A DNA stretch of 64,000 bases from Plectosphaerella cucumerina (lineage: Eukaryota; Ascomycota; Sordariomycetes; Glomerellales; Plectosphaerellaceae), in the NCBI GenBank assembly GCA_020746995.1, contig JAGPXD010000001.1, positions 868,001 through 932,000 of the forward strand, read 5' to 3'. Numbering within the stretch: position 1 is the first letter of the stretch; every line of letters starts with the position of its first letter. A program made the position numbers and the translations under genes. This document shows positions 1-11,836 of this stretch, piece by piece. A model generated the notes under the pieces. It saw nothing but the letters and a program-made list of their open reading frames with translations. It did not search any database and was not told the origin of the DNA.

Positions 1-402
1 CACCAGGCCGTAGGCGGTGTTCCAGTCGAGAATCAGTCCGAGGGCCTCGCGCATGTCGACGCTCTCGGGGACGGCAATCAGGTACTTCTCGGCGATGTTG
101 ATCTTGGTGGCCTCCGACTCATAGACGGAGACGGCAGTGACGAGGTCGCCGGGCTTGAACCTGCCGCTGCGCTCGCCATTTGAAGCGACGCGGCCGATGA
201 AGCAGTAGCCGGGGTTCAGGGGGGCGGCCCTTTGTAGGGGGTAGACGCCGAGTCGCATGTTGACATCTGCCGCGGAGAAGCCCGAGTAGATGACGTTGAC
301 CTGGGTCTCGCCTTTGCTTGGTGGCGGGAGCTTATCGTCGACGACTTGGACGTTTGATGCGTCGCCATGGGCTGAGATGAGGACTCTGCGAATGGTGGAC
401 AT
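1..402 (-). CDS. Zinc-type alcohol dehydrogenase / quinone oxidoreductase-like protein, N-terminal part
   Basis: The frame is open from the ATG at 402 to the window edge (134 codons), so the C-terminal part lies outside. The visible part is the GroES-like N-terminal domain of a medium-chain dehydrogenase/reductase. It has the usual order: a strand with VQVVDDKLPPPSKGETQVNV, then SGFSAADVNMRLGVYP, then NPGYCFIGRV and FKPGDLVTAV. Family members reduce quinones or enones with NAD(P)H. No catalytic zinc ligand set is visible in this portion, which favours the zinc-free quinone oxidoreductase branch, but this is inference. The ATG is the first in the frame. Domain family is fairly sure; substrate is unknown. 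Confidence 0.8.
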   Translation of the reverse strand, partial: MSTIRRVLISAHGDASNVQVVDDKLPPPSKGETQVNVIYSGFSAADVNMRLGVYPLQRAAPLNPGYCFIGRVASNGERSGRFKPGDLVTAVSVYESEATKINIAEKYLIAVPESVDMREALGLILDWNTAYGLV

Positions 403-2137
403 GGTGAAAGTTGGATGGATGGAGGTGGTGAAGGTGCGGGTTTGAAGTGTGGTTCGGTGCTAAAAGTGTCTGAGGAAGATGTGCGATGAATCGTTGGATG
501 GTAGAGTATGATGAAAATAATAGTGAGACTTGATTGAAAAATCCGAAGAACATCTTGACTCTTATACACGAAAGACATGTCGTTCAGACTCTCAAATGAT
601 GGCTTGCTTCGCCATGGAGGGATGTCGATCAGCTGCGGTTTGCACCCCCTTCTCGCGACTTTCGGGGCTATACTGCGCCTCTGCAGCCTGAAATGTTCGC
701 AGCTGGCCCCTGAGAGGCTACTGAAAATGAGGGCGAGTCGGGACTTTGGGGGCTGAACCAGGGGTCTTCGCCCCAGCGGCTCCAAGCATCGCGAGTGTCC
801 GACGGTCGCATACCTCCTGCTCGTACGTACGCGTACTCGTACCGCTGGAAGGGCGAAAAGCCCCCGTCCTTTAAAACCCCCCCACTTAATCGTATCAAGC
901 TGTCGGAACCTTACATTGCAAGGCTGGTCGAGAAGAGCTTACGGGGCTGAAGCTTTGGAGTTTAGCAGGCGGATAATGTTACCTGTACCTGTACCACCAG
1001 AGGAAGACGAGCGGCCTATTCTTGCGGACAATGTTTGGCCACTTGGGCCATCGTACATTGACATCTCCCGAGTTACCCCCAATCGAGTCGTGGTGTCTTA
1101 TCGTGAACTGTATCCAAGTACCTAGGTAGCTGCAATTTGATGTGCAGAACCCTCCGTGAACTCTGTTTGACAGCAAACATCCAGCACTGAGGTGTGCTTG
1201 TCATCGCGCCGAGAGGTGAAGGGGGGGTCAGGATGCCCACTGCTCTCGCGTCTTCCCAAAGCGCGAGCCTCGTGGAAGCAAGTAGACCCCCTTCGCGCCC
1301 CGAGAAGATCCCCAAACTACCTAGATGCTTACCATCTTCGGCCGAGTTTCGGCTCATCGTCCAATGACACATGAATGCTTGCCGTCTCTTGCTCGGCCTC
1401 TGAAAGTACATGTATCCATGCGCTCGCATCTTTCGTCCAGACAGGCGAGTGCTCTGGATTGCAGTTGCACCGTGTGAATAGGGCAACCCCCCGTAGCGAC
1501 CACCATGACCACCGTGCCTCATTCCGATCTCAAACGAAACAACAACTTGAACCACGAGCGAAGATATCGCAGTTCGTCATTCTTTCTCATGGCTTCCGAC
1601 TCACCCCTTTAACTTCCTCTGGCCACCGCCCTCCACTTTCCTTCCTCATCCGCAAGACGCCGCTTATTCGGCACCCATCGTTTAAGCATGAGCCATCGGA
1701 AAAGTCAAGAGCCCTGGAGATATTGCGACCAAGGTCCACTATTTAACAGAGACACATCACCCGGGCCACTCATACCGTGCCGAGCGCGTGCCCGACAAGC
1801 CCGGGAGTCCGGTTAAACAGCAGCCCCGGTCGGCTGGGAAATGTCCTGAATCCTGACGGGACTTGGCAATTAGAAATGACGCGTTGCCGAGGTCGCATTG
1901 CAGGTAAATCGTACAGCGTACTCCTCGTACTTAGCCCTTGTCGCCGCTGAGGGGTCATGGGTTGTTGAATAGCCATGTTGCGATACGCGCATAAGAGGTT
2001 GCAGGATGGGGATAAAAGGGGAGCTCACTGACCTCTTGAAGCCTCCACGACTTGGGCGGAGCAGGTAGCAGTCTTCTGCCACGGAAAATACCTCCATCAA
2101 AGCGGCCGACAACCCCTACTCATACCTGCATTCAACC
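403..2137. other. Intergenic, divergent promoter region
   Basis: This 1.7 kb lies between the starts of the divergent oxidoreductase (minus) and secreted hydrolase (plus). The open frames inside are short, have no recognisable domain and no consistent splice structure. A perfect 10-bp palindrome TACCTAGGTA sits at 1119-1128 and a related TACCTAG at 1317-1323. Confidence 0.6.
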
Positions 2138-4040
2138 ATGAAAGGTCTCCTTAAAGTCGTCGGGCTCCAGCTTGGCCTGAGCCTTGCTCTGGCCAAACCA
2201 TGCGAGCCCCGTGATGGCGAGCCAAAGTGGGCAGATGTAAGTCTCCTCTGGCCGAGTCCCTTCTCACGGTTTCTGACAGCCACATTCAGATCCCCGTGTC
2301 TTCCGGCACCCTGGAATGGGTCCCTTGCTATGCCAAGGCAGACTGCGCTCGCCTCGAGGTCCCCATGGACTACGATGATCCCGAGGGCGCCAAGGTCATC
2401 CTCGCAGTCATCCGCCACAAGGCGACTGACACGGAGAACTACAAGGGGCCCGTCATCTTCAACTCTGGCGTGAGTGGTGTGAAATTCCTTGCAGAAAAGT
2501 CTGCCGTCTAATGCCTCTAGGGCCCAAACAACTCCGGGGTTGACTGGCTGGAGGATCCAGACGGAATGCGTCCTGAATTCGTCCATAGCCTGATCGGGAA
2601 GAACCATGTCAGTCCTCCCATCACATGCATAACCTCTACTTCATCTGACCAAAGCCATAGGACATCGTCATGTACGACCCGCGGTCCTACTCCCGCTCCG
2701 TCCCGCGCATCTCCTGCTGGGCCACCGAGCAGCGCCGCAACCTCTGGGCCGTCTCCTCGCCCGGCATCGCCGCCCAGTACGACGACCCTGCCTTCCTCGC
2801 CACCCTCCAGCACCGTGCGCGCATCGAGAACTCGGCCTGCGCCGACATGATGGGCGACTCTGGCATCCTCGAGCACGTCAGCACCACGCACTCGGCGCGC
2901 GATCTGCACTCCCTCATGACCGCTCTCGGCCAGGAGAAGCTTCGCTACCTCGGCCAGAGCTACGGCTGCCTCCTCGGCACCTTCTTCGCATCCATGTACC
3001 CTGACAAGGTCGAGCGCCTCGTGTGCGACGGCAACATCGACCCCCGCGAGGTTCTCAACGGCAATTTCGCGACGAAGCCGGGTGATACGGACCAGCTTCT
3101 TGACTTCTTCGCCGAGAGCTGCGCTGCCGACGAGCAATGCCTTCTCCACCTCCCTTCGTCCAAGGATGTCCGAAAACGCGTCGACACTATTCTCGAGAAC
3201 TCCCGCTTCGCGCCTGCGTTCGCCAGCCTGGGCCAATGGGATTACAACATCCATCCCCCGACGTTCACTGCTTTGCTGACGCAGATTTTGCCGGGGGGCA
3301 TCGGCAACCCATACTGGACGTTTGGCGGCATCGCTTTTGCCCTGGCCCTGGTCGAACAGGGTGGCATGGGGACAGCCGAGAATCTCCTGGCTGAGACGTC
3401 TTGGCCCAGTGAGTCGGCATTCACCGACACGATCTACAGGTCTCCCCACGATCCCGATGCTGGGAGAAAGGGGTTTTCCAACAAGTACCCCATAACCGAG
3501 GACTGGACTATCTGCAATGACCTCCCGGCCATGCCCGAAGATTTGGGAGAGTTCAAGGCCATTCTCGATGAGGCCCGCGCCCAGGATCAGTTGGCAGCTG
3601 CCGTTGTCGGTCAGGTCCTCAATTGCATGGGCCGCCAGGTTCGAGCAAAGGGGCTGTACACCGGTAAGCTTCTCGATCTTGCCTCATTACAAGACTTAAC
3701 AACTGACATGCGGAAAGGTCCTTTTGGCGGTAACACCAGCCACCCCATCCTCTTCACCAATGCCCGCGTCGACCCCTCGACATCGGTCAGAATGGCCTAT
3801 TCCAACGCGGAAATTTTCACTGACTCGAGTCTTCTCGTCTACGAGGCTGTCGGCGTGAGTACCCTGACGCTCTTCTCCACATCTGAAGGCAAATGCTGAC
3901 CCTCTCTACAGCACAGCGTCATGTGGCTCAGCCAGTGTGTCATGGACCACATCAACAAATACTACCAGGATGGAACTCTCCCTCCCGAGGACGCCAAGTG
4001 TCAGGTTGATGTTCCCATCGACTGGAGTTCCCCAGTGTAG
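2138..4040 (+). CDS. Secreted alpha/beta hydrolase, TAP-like (tripeptidyl aminopeptidase type)
   Basis: Six exons: 2138-2236, 2290-2469, 2521-2607, 2661-3663, 3718-3854, 3912-4040, giving 544 aa. Residues 1-19 form a signal peptide (hydrophobic GLQLGLSLALA, then KPCEP). Segments PVIFNSGGPNNSG (oxyanion region), DIVMYDPRS and GQSYGCLLGTFFASMYPDKV match the S33/TAP peptidase-like fold. The nucleophile would be Ser222 in GQSYG, the acid Asp475 in RVDPST, and the base His503 in GHSVMW, which begins the last exon. The C-terminal part corresponds to the TAP C-terminal domain. Related enzymes are extracellular peptidases or hydrolases acting on short peptides or esters. The third intron has a slightly unusual GTCAGT donor. 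The elbow is GQSYG rather than the more common GESYG. Family is sure, substrate is not. Confidence 0.88.
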
Positions 4041-4310
4041 GTAGCTTTATGGGATCTCGGAGGTGATGAAATTGGATAGGCGGGTAATGCAAGATGAGAA
4101 AGTCAAAAGAAAGAAGCCCTGATGAACGAAACGCATGTGTTGTGATGGATGGTTTAGGGGTGGTGGTATTGCTGCTGAGGACGGACATTTGCTGAGTCAT
4201 CAGATACCCTTATCACACCGTACCTCCGCGTAAAGGCCGCTCATCCCTCACTCATTCCACCCTCATCATCTCAGAATCAAGACTCTTCTCTGGAATCTAT
4301 CTTCTCCGAT

Positions 4311-4755
4311 ATGGCGACCGACTACTCCAGCATCCCGACCCCTCCCACGTGCTACGCTGATTTCTGCCTCGTGCCGGTCCGCCACCCCTTACCTAGACCC
4401 TCGACCCCTCACTAATACCCACACAGGTCGGCACCGCACACCCCTCAGTAGCCGAGGAGGTCGCAGAGGTCCAGAAGCTGCTCAAGGCCAGCGGGCTCAA
4501 GTACCACATGCACTCGGCAGGAACAACAGTCGGTACGTAGACTACCCGGACTTCCCGAGTCGCTCCGGCTAACCGCGCACAGAGGGAAGCTGGGACGATG
4601 TCTTCAAGGTCATCGGCCAGGCGCACTCGCTCGTGCACCAGCGGAACGTAGTCCGCATCCAGACGTCGATGCGCGTCGGCACGCGAACAGACAAGAAGCA
4701 GGGCTTCGAAGACAAGGTCAAGAGGGTTGAGGACCTGCTCGCAAAGGCCGAGTAG
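4311..4755 (+). CDS. Ecm15/MTH1187 (UPF0045) family thiamine-binding-like protein
   Basis: Three exons: 4311-4376, 4427-4532, 4583-4755, giving about 114 aa. The motifs ADFCLVPVGT, HSAGTTVEGSWDDV and VRIQTSMRVGTRTD match the small ferredoxin-like-fold MTH1187/YkoF-type family, which includes yeast Ecm15 (YBL001C). Relatives form tetramers and bind small ligands such as thiamine; the physiological role in fungi is unclear. The first donor (GTCCGC) is weak, but placing it after codon 22 restores the conserved VP-VGT junction, and the intron carries a CTAAT branch site. Length matches the family. It lies close behind the secreted hydrolase, with a separate 270-bp promoter interval. Confidence 0.87.
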
Positions 4756-4985
4756 ACCGCATACCACCTTGACCACAAAAATTGAAGACCGAAAGTTTGA
4801 AATTGGTATTCTCTGGTATACAACTACACGAGTAACCCCCACGGACGTGCGCCATGCCCCCCCCACTGCTCGCATTTTTGTGACCGTACGAAAGACGAAC
4901 AGGCCTCCCATAATTAGACAACAATATATAGAATGAGCTTGGAAAACGGCGGGTGTTGGAGAAGAGGAGGCCAGAGCCCACACGC

Positions 4986-6427
4986 TTAACCGCGCATGGT
5001 CTGCTTCTTGGCCATCTTCTTCTGCTCCTTCTCGCGCTCCTTGTCGAGGAACTTCTTCTGGGCCTTGGCGTCGAGGGAGGCGAGCTCCTGGTCGCGCTTG
5101 AGCTTCTTGGCGCGCTCGCGCTCGGCGGCGCGCTCCTCGGCGACGAGGGCGTCGGCCTCCTTGCGGAGCTGGGAGACCTGCTCCTCGCGCACCTTGTTGA
5201 GCTTGCGGGTGATCTCGGGGCGGAGCTTGCCGGTGGAGACGAGGGTGTCGGGGAGGCGGATGGCGAGCTCGAAGAGGGGAGTGAGCTTGGAGTAGTCGTT
5301 GTTGCCGGGGAGGCTGTAGCGGAGGAAGACGCGCTTGCGGGAGTTGTTGGCCTCCTCGAGGCTGGGGGGCGTTAGCGGGGGGAGCACGTCAGAAAAATGT
5401 TGGAGATACTCACGTCTTGGGCTTGACGATGGGCTGGTCGGAGATGATGAGGTAGTCAAAGTTGTCGCCGGCGTCCTCGACGGCCTTGATGACCTCGGGG
5501 GTGAGGAGAAGGTCGGTGATCTCAGCGCTCTCGCTCATGACGGAAAGCCAGTTGGGCAGCTTGGAGATGTCCTTGGTGAAGGTCAGGGACAGGTCGTAGC
5601 GGTCCTCGCGGGTCTGCTTCATGCGCTCCTTGGCGACAATGGCCCAGACAAAGCCGTCAAAGGTGCTCTTGGAGTCCTTGCTGCGCAGCTCGTGGGCACC
5701 AGGGGCCGAGGGAACGCTGAGCAACTCCTTGCCGTCAAAGGGGTAGATAGTAGCGTCCATGAAGTCGCGGGGCGCGGGGGACGAGTCCCAGAAGAAGCTG
5801 ATGATGGTCTCGGAGATGGAGATCATGGGGTTGAAGCGCTTCGTGAGGGTCAGGTCAATGTCGGCGAAGGCGACGTTCTGGCGGCCGGTGGCGTAGGAGG
5901 AGAACTCGAACAGCGACTTCTCGCGGATGCTCTTCTCGGCGGCCGGGGCGACGTCGGGGGTCGCGCGGGCGTCGAAGCCGACGGAGGCGAACTCGGCGCG
6001 GAGAACGGGAGCGTGAGCAAGAGCCCACTTCTTGGCCTTCTTGCGGTTCAGGGAGGCGCCGCAGAGGTGGATAAGGAAGACGACCAGGCTGATGGCGATG
6101 ATGGCGCCCTCCATCTTGAACTCGGAGAGGGCGTGACGCTCGTGGATCGCCCACCACCGTCCAAAGGGCACATTGGCCGGCGCCGAGGCGGGGCCGGCGA
6201 AGGTGTTGGCCTTGGGGACGACGGTATCGACGGGGACGGGCTCGGGGGCTTCGACAAAGTCTGCGAAGTCTGGGAGGGGAGGAGGAAGTCAGCGGCGCAC
6301 TTTGCTACGTGGCGAGCAAAAGGGGGGAGGAGGGGAGCTAGCTCAGCGCATCAATTGAGGGGGAGGACTCACCCGCATCACCACCGGCAATTGGCGTTTC
6401 CGCCGCCTTGCCGCCAAAGAAACCCAT
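4986..6427 (-). CDS. CCDC47/PAT-10-like ER membrane protein (DUF1682)
   Basis: Three exons on the minus strand: 6373-6427, 5414-6269, 4986-5361 (428 aa). It has a short acidic N-terminus, a single membrane segment near residues 70-90 (GAIIAISLVVFLIHLCGA), a globular domain (SLFEFSSYATGRQNVAFADI, IISFFWDSSPAPRDFMDA) and a C-terminal highly charged coiled coil rich in Lys/Glu (ERAAERERAKKLKRDQELAS). This is the layout of CCDC47, which in animals is part of the PAT/multipass translocon complex and influences ER calcium; a fungal role in membrane-protein biogenesis is inferred. The frame is continuous across both introns (phases 1 and 2). It is divergent from the haspin gene. Confidence 0.88.
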
Positions 6428-6864
6428 GATTCCGGTACCAGGAGGAGATATGCCAGGGGAGAAGGAGGAGGAGGAGGAGGGGGTGGGTGGTCGAACAGTG
6501 GAAGCTCCCCAGGATTTGATGCGGCTGGCTGCACGATGTGGAAGTCGGGGGAACGGTTTGCGGAGGTGTCTTTGGGGGTTGACGAAATCACATAATTAGT
6601 GGTCCGGATTGGGTGAGTATTCTGACCACTCACGAGCTTGCTGCGGGGAGCCTGGACCGGCCTGGGGATTTATGGGGCCATGTGTCGGCGCTCGGCGTTT
6701 CTTGTGACCGGTTGCTCCGGGCGACGGAGGTGTGGAAAGTCAACTGTGACGCATGAATCTGCCCACGACGTCGACATCGTGAGACGGAGTTTCGCCCGCG
6801 AAAAACGAATTGAAAGACACAAACAACTTCTCCTCCCCTTGAATCGACACCGGATGCCATTAAG
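6428..6864. promoter_or_regulatory. Shared divergent promoter interval, CCDC47-like / haspin
   Basis: These 437 bp separate two divergent start codons and must hold both promoters. The stretch at 6462-6482 is a purine run (GGAGAAGGAGGAGGAGGAGG), which is a pyrimidine tract on the CCDC47-like coding strand. No clear TATA box was seen. Confidence 0.5.
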
Positions 6865-8636
6865 ATGCCTAGAGGGCTTTCGCAGCGGACATATGGCCGG
6901 TCCACGAGGACAAGGCCGGCCCTAATGGAGCTACCGCAGAGCCCCATCCGGAGACCGCCGCCAACGGAGCAGTTCACGATAGATGAGGACGACGACAGCA
7001 TCATCCAGCAGTTGGAGAAGCAGCTCGAGCTCATCGAGATCGGGGACGAGTCCGGCTCAACGACGGGGTCATCAGCACCGGAGCAGCATGCAGACGACGA
7101 CAGCAAAGATGAGCCAGAGATTGTCATCCTCGCCGACGACGTCGATGAGATCGCTCTCCACGACGCGCACCAGGCCCCAGCACCAATCTCCAAAAGAACA
7201 TCCATCATCGAGTCCGTCAAAGAACCAGCCCCAGCCGCTGCCCCGGAACCAACCTCCGACGAGGGCCTCCGCGTCCTCACCTGGCACGACGTCTGCCCCC
7301 AAGGCGACACCATCACCAAAATCGCCGAAGCCTCCTACGCCGAGGTCTACCGCGTCCGCAACGCCCGCGGCACCTCCATCATCAAATGCATCCGGCTCCC
7401 CTCACCGCTCAAGCCCCAGACAAAAGCTCAGATGCGCTCCGGCCTCGTGGACGAGGAGCCTCACGCCCAGACGGACTTGCAGGGCGAGCTGCGCATCTCC
7501 GAGTGGCTGGCTGACATTCCGGGATTCGTCATCTACAAGGAGCGGTATATCGTCGAGGGGCGCGCGCCGAAGAGTTTGCTTGAGACGCATCAGGCGTTCC
7601 AGAAGAAGATGCGCAGACAGGACCCGGATAGGTTGCAGTTCTACCCGAGTCCGAGCCGGTATCTCGACGGGACGCGGTTTTTGGTGGTGGAGCTCGGAGA
7701 CGCAGGCGTAGCGTTGGAGGATTTCGAGCTCACGACGGCCGAACAGCTGTGGGACATCTTCTTCCTCGTCGCCGTTGCGCTGGCTCGGGCCGAGGACCTA
7801 ATCGCATTCGAGGTGAGTCCCCCCCTCAGAGTCCACAGTACACCAACTGACCAACCCAGCACCGTGACCTCCACGAAGGAAACCTCTGCATCCGCCAAGT
7901 CAACAAACCTCGCAAAAGAAACCCCTCCCGTCCAGGCCCGTCCTTCGGCCACTCAGGTCTCGACATCACCATCCTCGACTATGGCCTCTCCCGCGCCGAG
8001 GAGCCCCTGACAGACAACGACGAATCTCTCCTCTCCGTCGACGATCCCGAAATCGTCGCCCTCGACCTCGAGAAGGACCTGAGCATCTTCACCAGCACCC
8101 ACGCCGACCAATGCAAAGTCTACCGACAAATGCGCTCCTTTCTCCTCTCAGGCGGCACCTCCCGCAAATGCCTCCCCCCTTCGTCACACCGCACGCCCTA
8201 CCAAGCCGTCAAGTTCCCTCGGGGCAGCACCTCCCCCAAACCAGGCCCCGTCTCCTGGGCCGTCTCAGCACCGTACACCAACGTCCTCTGGCTGGCGTAC
8301 ATCTACCAATACGCCCTTTCGCACTTCTCCGGCCCCGAAGCCGATGCCGCCCGCTGGCGCCGCGACACAGCCGAGCTCTGGCGCCATCTCGACCCAGACG
8401 CAAAGTCCGGCACGCCTGTCTTCGCCTGCGCCGCTGAAGTGGTGCGCTTCGCTCTCGAGGCAGGCTGGATCAGTGAAGAGCAGATCATGGGCGATGCCAA
8501 CGGGACAGCGCGTTCGTTCCTCGATGTGGAGCGGGAGCATGAGGAGAGCATCATCCTCAGCGCCGATATTGTCGAAGACGAGACGCCCGCGACACCGAGA
8601 GTTAGGCGGTCCGGACGGACAAAGGCGACGGCATGA
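6865..8636 (+). CDS. haspin: Haspin-family serine/threonine protein kinase
   Basis: Two exons: 6865-7812 and 7860-8636 (574 aa). An acidic, low-complexity N-terminus of about 135 residues precedes the kinase domain. The nucleotide loop is degenerate (KIAEASYAEVY); beta-3 Lys is Lys174 in SIIKCIRL. The intron falls just before the catalytic loop HRDLHEGNLCI (Asp319), and the metal-binding motif is DYGLSR (Asp356). Haspins phosphorylate histone H3 Thr3 to recruit the chromosomal passenger complex in mitosis. HRDLHEGN and D-Y-x-LSR are family hallmarks; most haspins have DYT where this one has DYG. The C-terminal tail after residue 500 is acidic then basic. Ser/Thr-rich N-terminus suggests regulation by mitotic kinases (inference). 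Confidence 0.93.
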
Positions 8637-10587
8637 CCTCCTGTTTTTTCTTGACATTCCTGCATCCCAGCGATATCCCACAGCGTACCAACCAACAGGC
8701 GAGCATTCTGCATTTTGAAAACCGAAGAAGTAGACCATTGTACACAGTAGCACCCCATAGAGCGAGTATACCCACCCATTTTCATCTGCCTCGACGCCAC
8801 AGACCCGGGCCGCGCGACGCCAACGACCTCAAGGTTTAAACCAGAACGTCTGGGCAGGCTCTCTTTCGACGACACTCGAGACCAATGCCCATGAGTGACA
8901 AGATGAGCAGCCGAGACAAACTCGGCGATGACACCACACCTGATACCCATCGACAAATCCCCCTCCTCCCCCGTCTCGGCCCCAACCAAGGCAGTGCACG
9001 CGATGTCACACCGCCTCTTCCCCCAGGGACGAACACGACTCATTCTCGTCCGAACTTTCCGAATCGCGTCTCCAAGAAAAAGGGAGGAGCCTCAAATTCA
9101 ACCACAGTCTCCCCCTATCTTCCCTGTCCCCTCTCCTCGGCACGTCCTCTCCGTCGTCCTGGCTGGGTGCAGGCGGGGTAGGCACGCCCGCCCGGACACG
9201 ACCCTTGCCGAGCCCATGAAATCCGGGGAAGACCGTCTGGGGAAACCCGGGGAAAAGAAGGGGGAAAGACACAAGATGGCGTCAGACGCTATGCAATGCA
9301 CGGTGATGAGGCCCAGCCCCGCGTACCAGGAAGCCGGCCCCCTGGGCAGAAACACAGACCAAGGATCCCGCGACGAGGTGGTATCGTACATGCTGTGTGA
9401 TTATGCTGCGGTGTATGGCTAAAATGAAATAGGTATCCCGTGACCGTTCCCGATGCATTCCAGGGGTGAGGGGGCGCCGGTCCTCCGCGGAGTGTAGATG
9501 GCTTGCCCTCCCACACCCCACCCTTCTCCTCCCGCAAGTTGTTCTCCCAAATATGCTCGTCTCTAACTGTGTGATGACGTGATGAAACTGGATGATGATG
9601 ATGATGATGATGATGTGTGTAAATGCCAAAAACATTGAACGCCTCCATCCCGCGCTGTGCGCGGGGAGCCCGCCTCGCCGATCAGGCAAGGTCGAGTATG
9701 ATGATAGTAAAACTCCGTCAAACCCCAATATCCGTCCCATGCGTGAGTGGGTGAGTCGCCGCGGCGTGTCTCCCCATGTTCAGTACATACATTTCGTGCA
9801 GAGAGACAAATCGAAACAAAAAAGAACAAGAGAACCGACCATGGATCCCAGTGGTACGGTAGCCACCCCGGGACCCCCCCCATGCGATGATGTGATGCGA
9901 TGCACCTCGTGCGCCCTAGATGTGATGGATCAAAATTGGAATGGCTGGCAATGCAATGCGCTCGCTCACATGACCTCTGACCCCAAGGGACCAAGCGAGG
10001 GGGAGGAGACCTTGGCAGCGAGAAAGGGCGCCGGCGGCCGGCCCCCAAGCGTGAGTGAGGTGAGGGGGTGAATGAGGTGAGACGGCGTGCATGGGCGGCC
10101 GTGGGGTGCAATCTCTGCAGCTGCCCGTGCTGATAACGCAATGGGAGCCGCTAGAGGGAGGACGGCGTGCAGATGAGCTGGCCGGCGTGGGAGGTAGGCT
10201 TTGTGAGGAGGTGCGGAATTGGTCGCGTTCCGGGGGCCTGAGGTTGCGCTGCGTTGCAGTGTCTGGTTGCACCAGGCGGGCGCCCCACGTTCTCCAGCTC
10301 AACGCCCCTGGGGCCATCATCCGGGGGGACCGCTAACCCCGCCCGTGCCGAGGAATTTGCTGGGGCAGATTGAGCGGGGGGACGAGGGGGGGCCCCGAAA
10401 AATTGTTTTCTACCCCCGGCGACCGCCGCCAGGAGAGGTCGTGCCGTGGGTACCCTGTCTGTTGGTCGCAGGCCGAGAAGCACTTCGGGCCATTTTTCTG
10501 AGGGGGGCTTGCTTCAGCTGGCCCGCCTCGTATGCAAAGTGGGTGAAAGATGGAGCAGAAGGCGAGGCTTCAACTTCAACCACCCCC
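8637..10587. other. Intergenic, convergent 3' regions
   Basis: Nearly 2 kb between the 3' ends of the haspin gene and the Ecl1-type gene. Apart from a GAT microsatellite I see only short, low-complexity frames on both strands and no tRNA-like structure. Confidence 0.6.
9591..9615. repeat. (GAT)n microsatellite
   Basis: About eight tandem GAT/ATG trinucleotides in a non-coding convergent region. It creates false poly-Met and poly-His reading frames. Confidence 0.95.
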
Positions 10588-11836
10588 TTAACGACCGATC
10601 AGTGGTGTGACGAGCTCGATGCTCTTGGGCCGCGAGTAGCCACTTGGGTTCCGGGTCGGCAGGGGGCGGTCCATGCCGTTGGTGTAGTTGTAGTACCCAG
10701 AGTACCCGTCGTAGGTGGAAGGGAAGAAGGCCGAGCCGGGGCCCTTGTTGTACGAGCCAGCAGGGCTCGTGGCCGCGCTCTTGGAGAAGGGCCAAAGGCT
10801 CGACTGCGGGCCCGTGGGCGAGGGCGGACTGGGCGGGTGGACGGTGAGGGAGCGCAACGCCGACATGGCCGACGAGTGGTGCGGGCTTGTGGACTCGTCG
10901 AGCCCCGCAGAAGACGAGTAGTAGTGCGAGCTCGGCCGCGAGGGGGAGGCGCGCGGGATGATGTCTCTCGGCTCGTTGTACTCCGTGGCGTAGATGGGGT
11001 GGCCGCTCGAGAGGTAGGAGCCCGCTCCCGAGTGGCCGTCGAAGCCCGTGGGACTGTGGTCATACATGCGGCACCTGATCGGGTGTGAGCATGAGGCGGG
11101 CCACGAGAGGAGGGGGGAAAGGGGAGACTCACGTTTCGGAGCAGTAGAGCGAGGCCTCGTCATGCGGGATGAATTGCTTCTCGCAGGTCATGCTGTGAGA
11201 TGTGCCGTTAGCAGCCACGTCTGGGACGTCCGATGCAGGAACGATATCAGGAGGCGAGGAGAACGAGGAAGGGCAAAGGCACGAGGCCGGTGATTGGGGC
11301 GTTGTGTGTCTTGGAGGACCAGCCGGCGAATGGGAAGTGGTGCGTGGAGAGCAGCCGGCCTGTTTTGGAAGTGACACTGCAGGACTCCCGGAGGATTGCA
11401 AAGCGGCGGGGGGTTGCAGCCGGAGAGCGGGAGGAGACTTGCCCTCCGCATCGGAGCCCATCGTCTCAATGCAGGAAGCTTCCAACAAAGCTGGTCCAGC
11501 AGGCTCCGAGAGCACTGGGGGGAAAACGCGGGGCTGTGGGGGCAGAGGCAGAAGAAAAAGAAAGCATGCCGGTCAGGGCAGGGCAAGGCTCGGGGAGTTT
11601 GGGGTTGGATGGATTCGATCGAGGTGGAGGGGCCGAGGAGAAAGCTGGAGGAGAGCATACCAAAACTGGGGAAAGCTTTCCCTCTCGTCAGCCCAGACGT
11701 CCTGGGCATCCCGTTCCCGGTCCCGGGTCTTCCTTCCCAGCTTCTGTGTCGACACGGGTGTGGTCCTCCGGTTCATCGAGGGTCTCTTGTAGCGGGAGGG
11801 GTCTGTGGCGGTGACAGCCTTGCGTACGTCGGTCAT
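10588..11836 (-). CDS. Ecl1-type zinc-finger protein (life-span regulatory factor family)
   Basis: Three minus-strand exons: 11661-11836, 11133-11192, 10588-11074 (240 aa). Exon 1 ends ..DERESFPQF plus two bases of a Cys codon; exon 2 completes CMTCEKQF and ends LYCSET; exon 3 opens CRMYD. The joined segment holds Cys59, Cys62, Cys76 and Cys80, the CxxC...CxxxC zinc-binding core of the Ecl1 family, whose fission yeast members extend chronological life span and respond to nutrient and metal starvation. The remainder is Ser/Pro/Tyr-rich and disordered, ending SRPKSIELVTPLIGR. The first intron (11193-11660, 468 nt, donor GTATGC, branch GCTAAC) is unusually long; the second is 58 nt. An upstream in-frame ATG at 11884 would add 16 residues. 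The gene is preceded by a very long interval without genes. Family assignment is good; function in this fungus is inferred. Confidence 0.82.

Noticed and set aside
5335..6429. 364-codon plus-strand frame rich in Gly, Glu, Val
   Set aside because: Antisense shadow of the CCDC47-like gene, crossing its introns.
10219..11088. 289-codon plus-strand frame
   Set aside because: Antisense to the last Ecl1 exon and Gly/Arg-biased; no motif.
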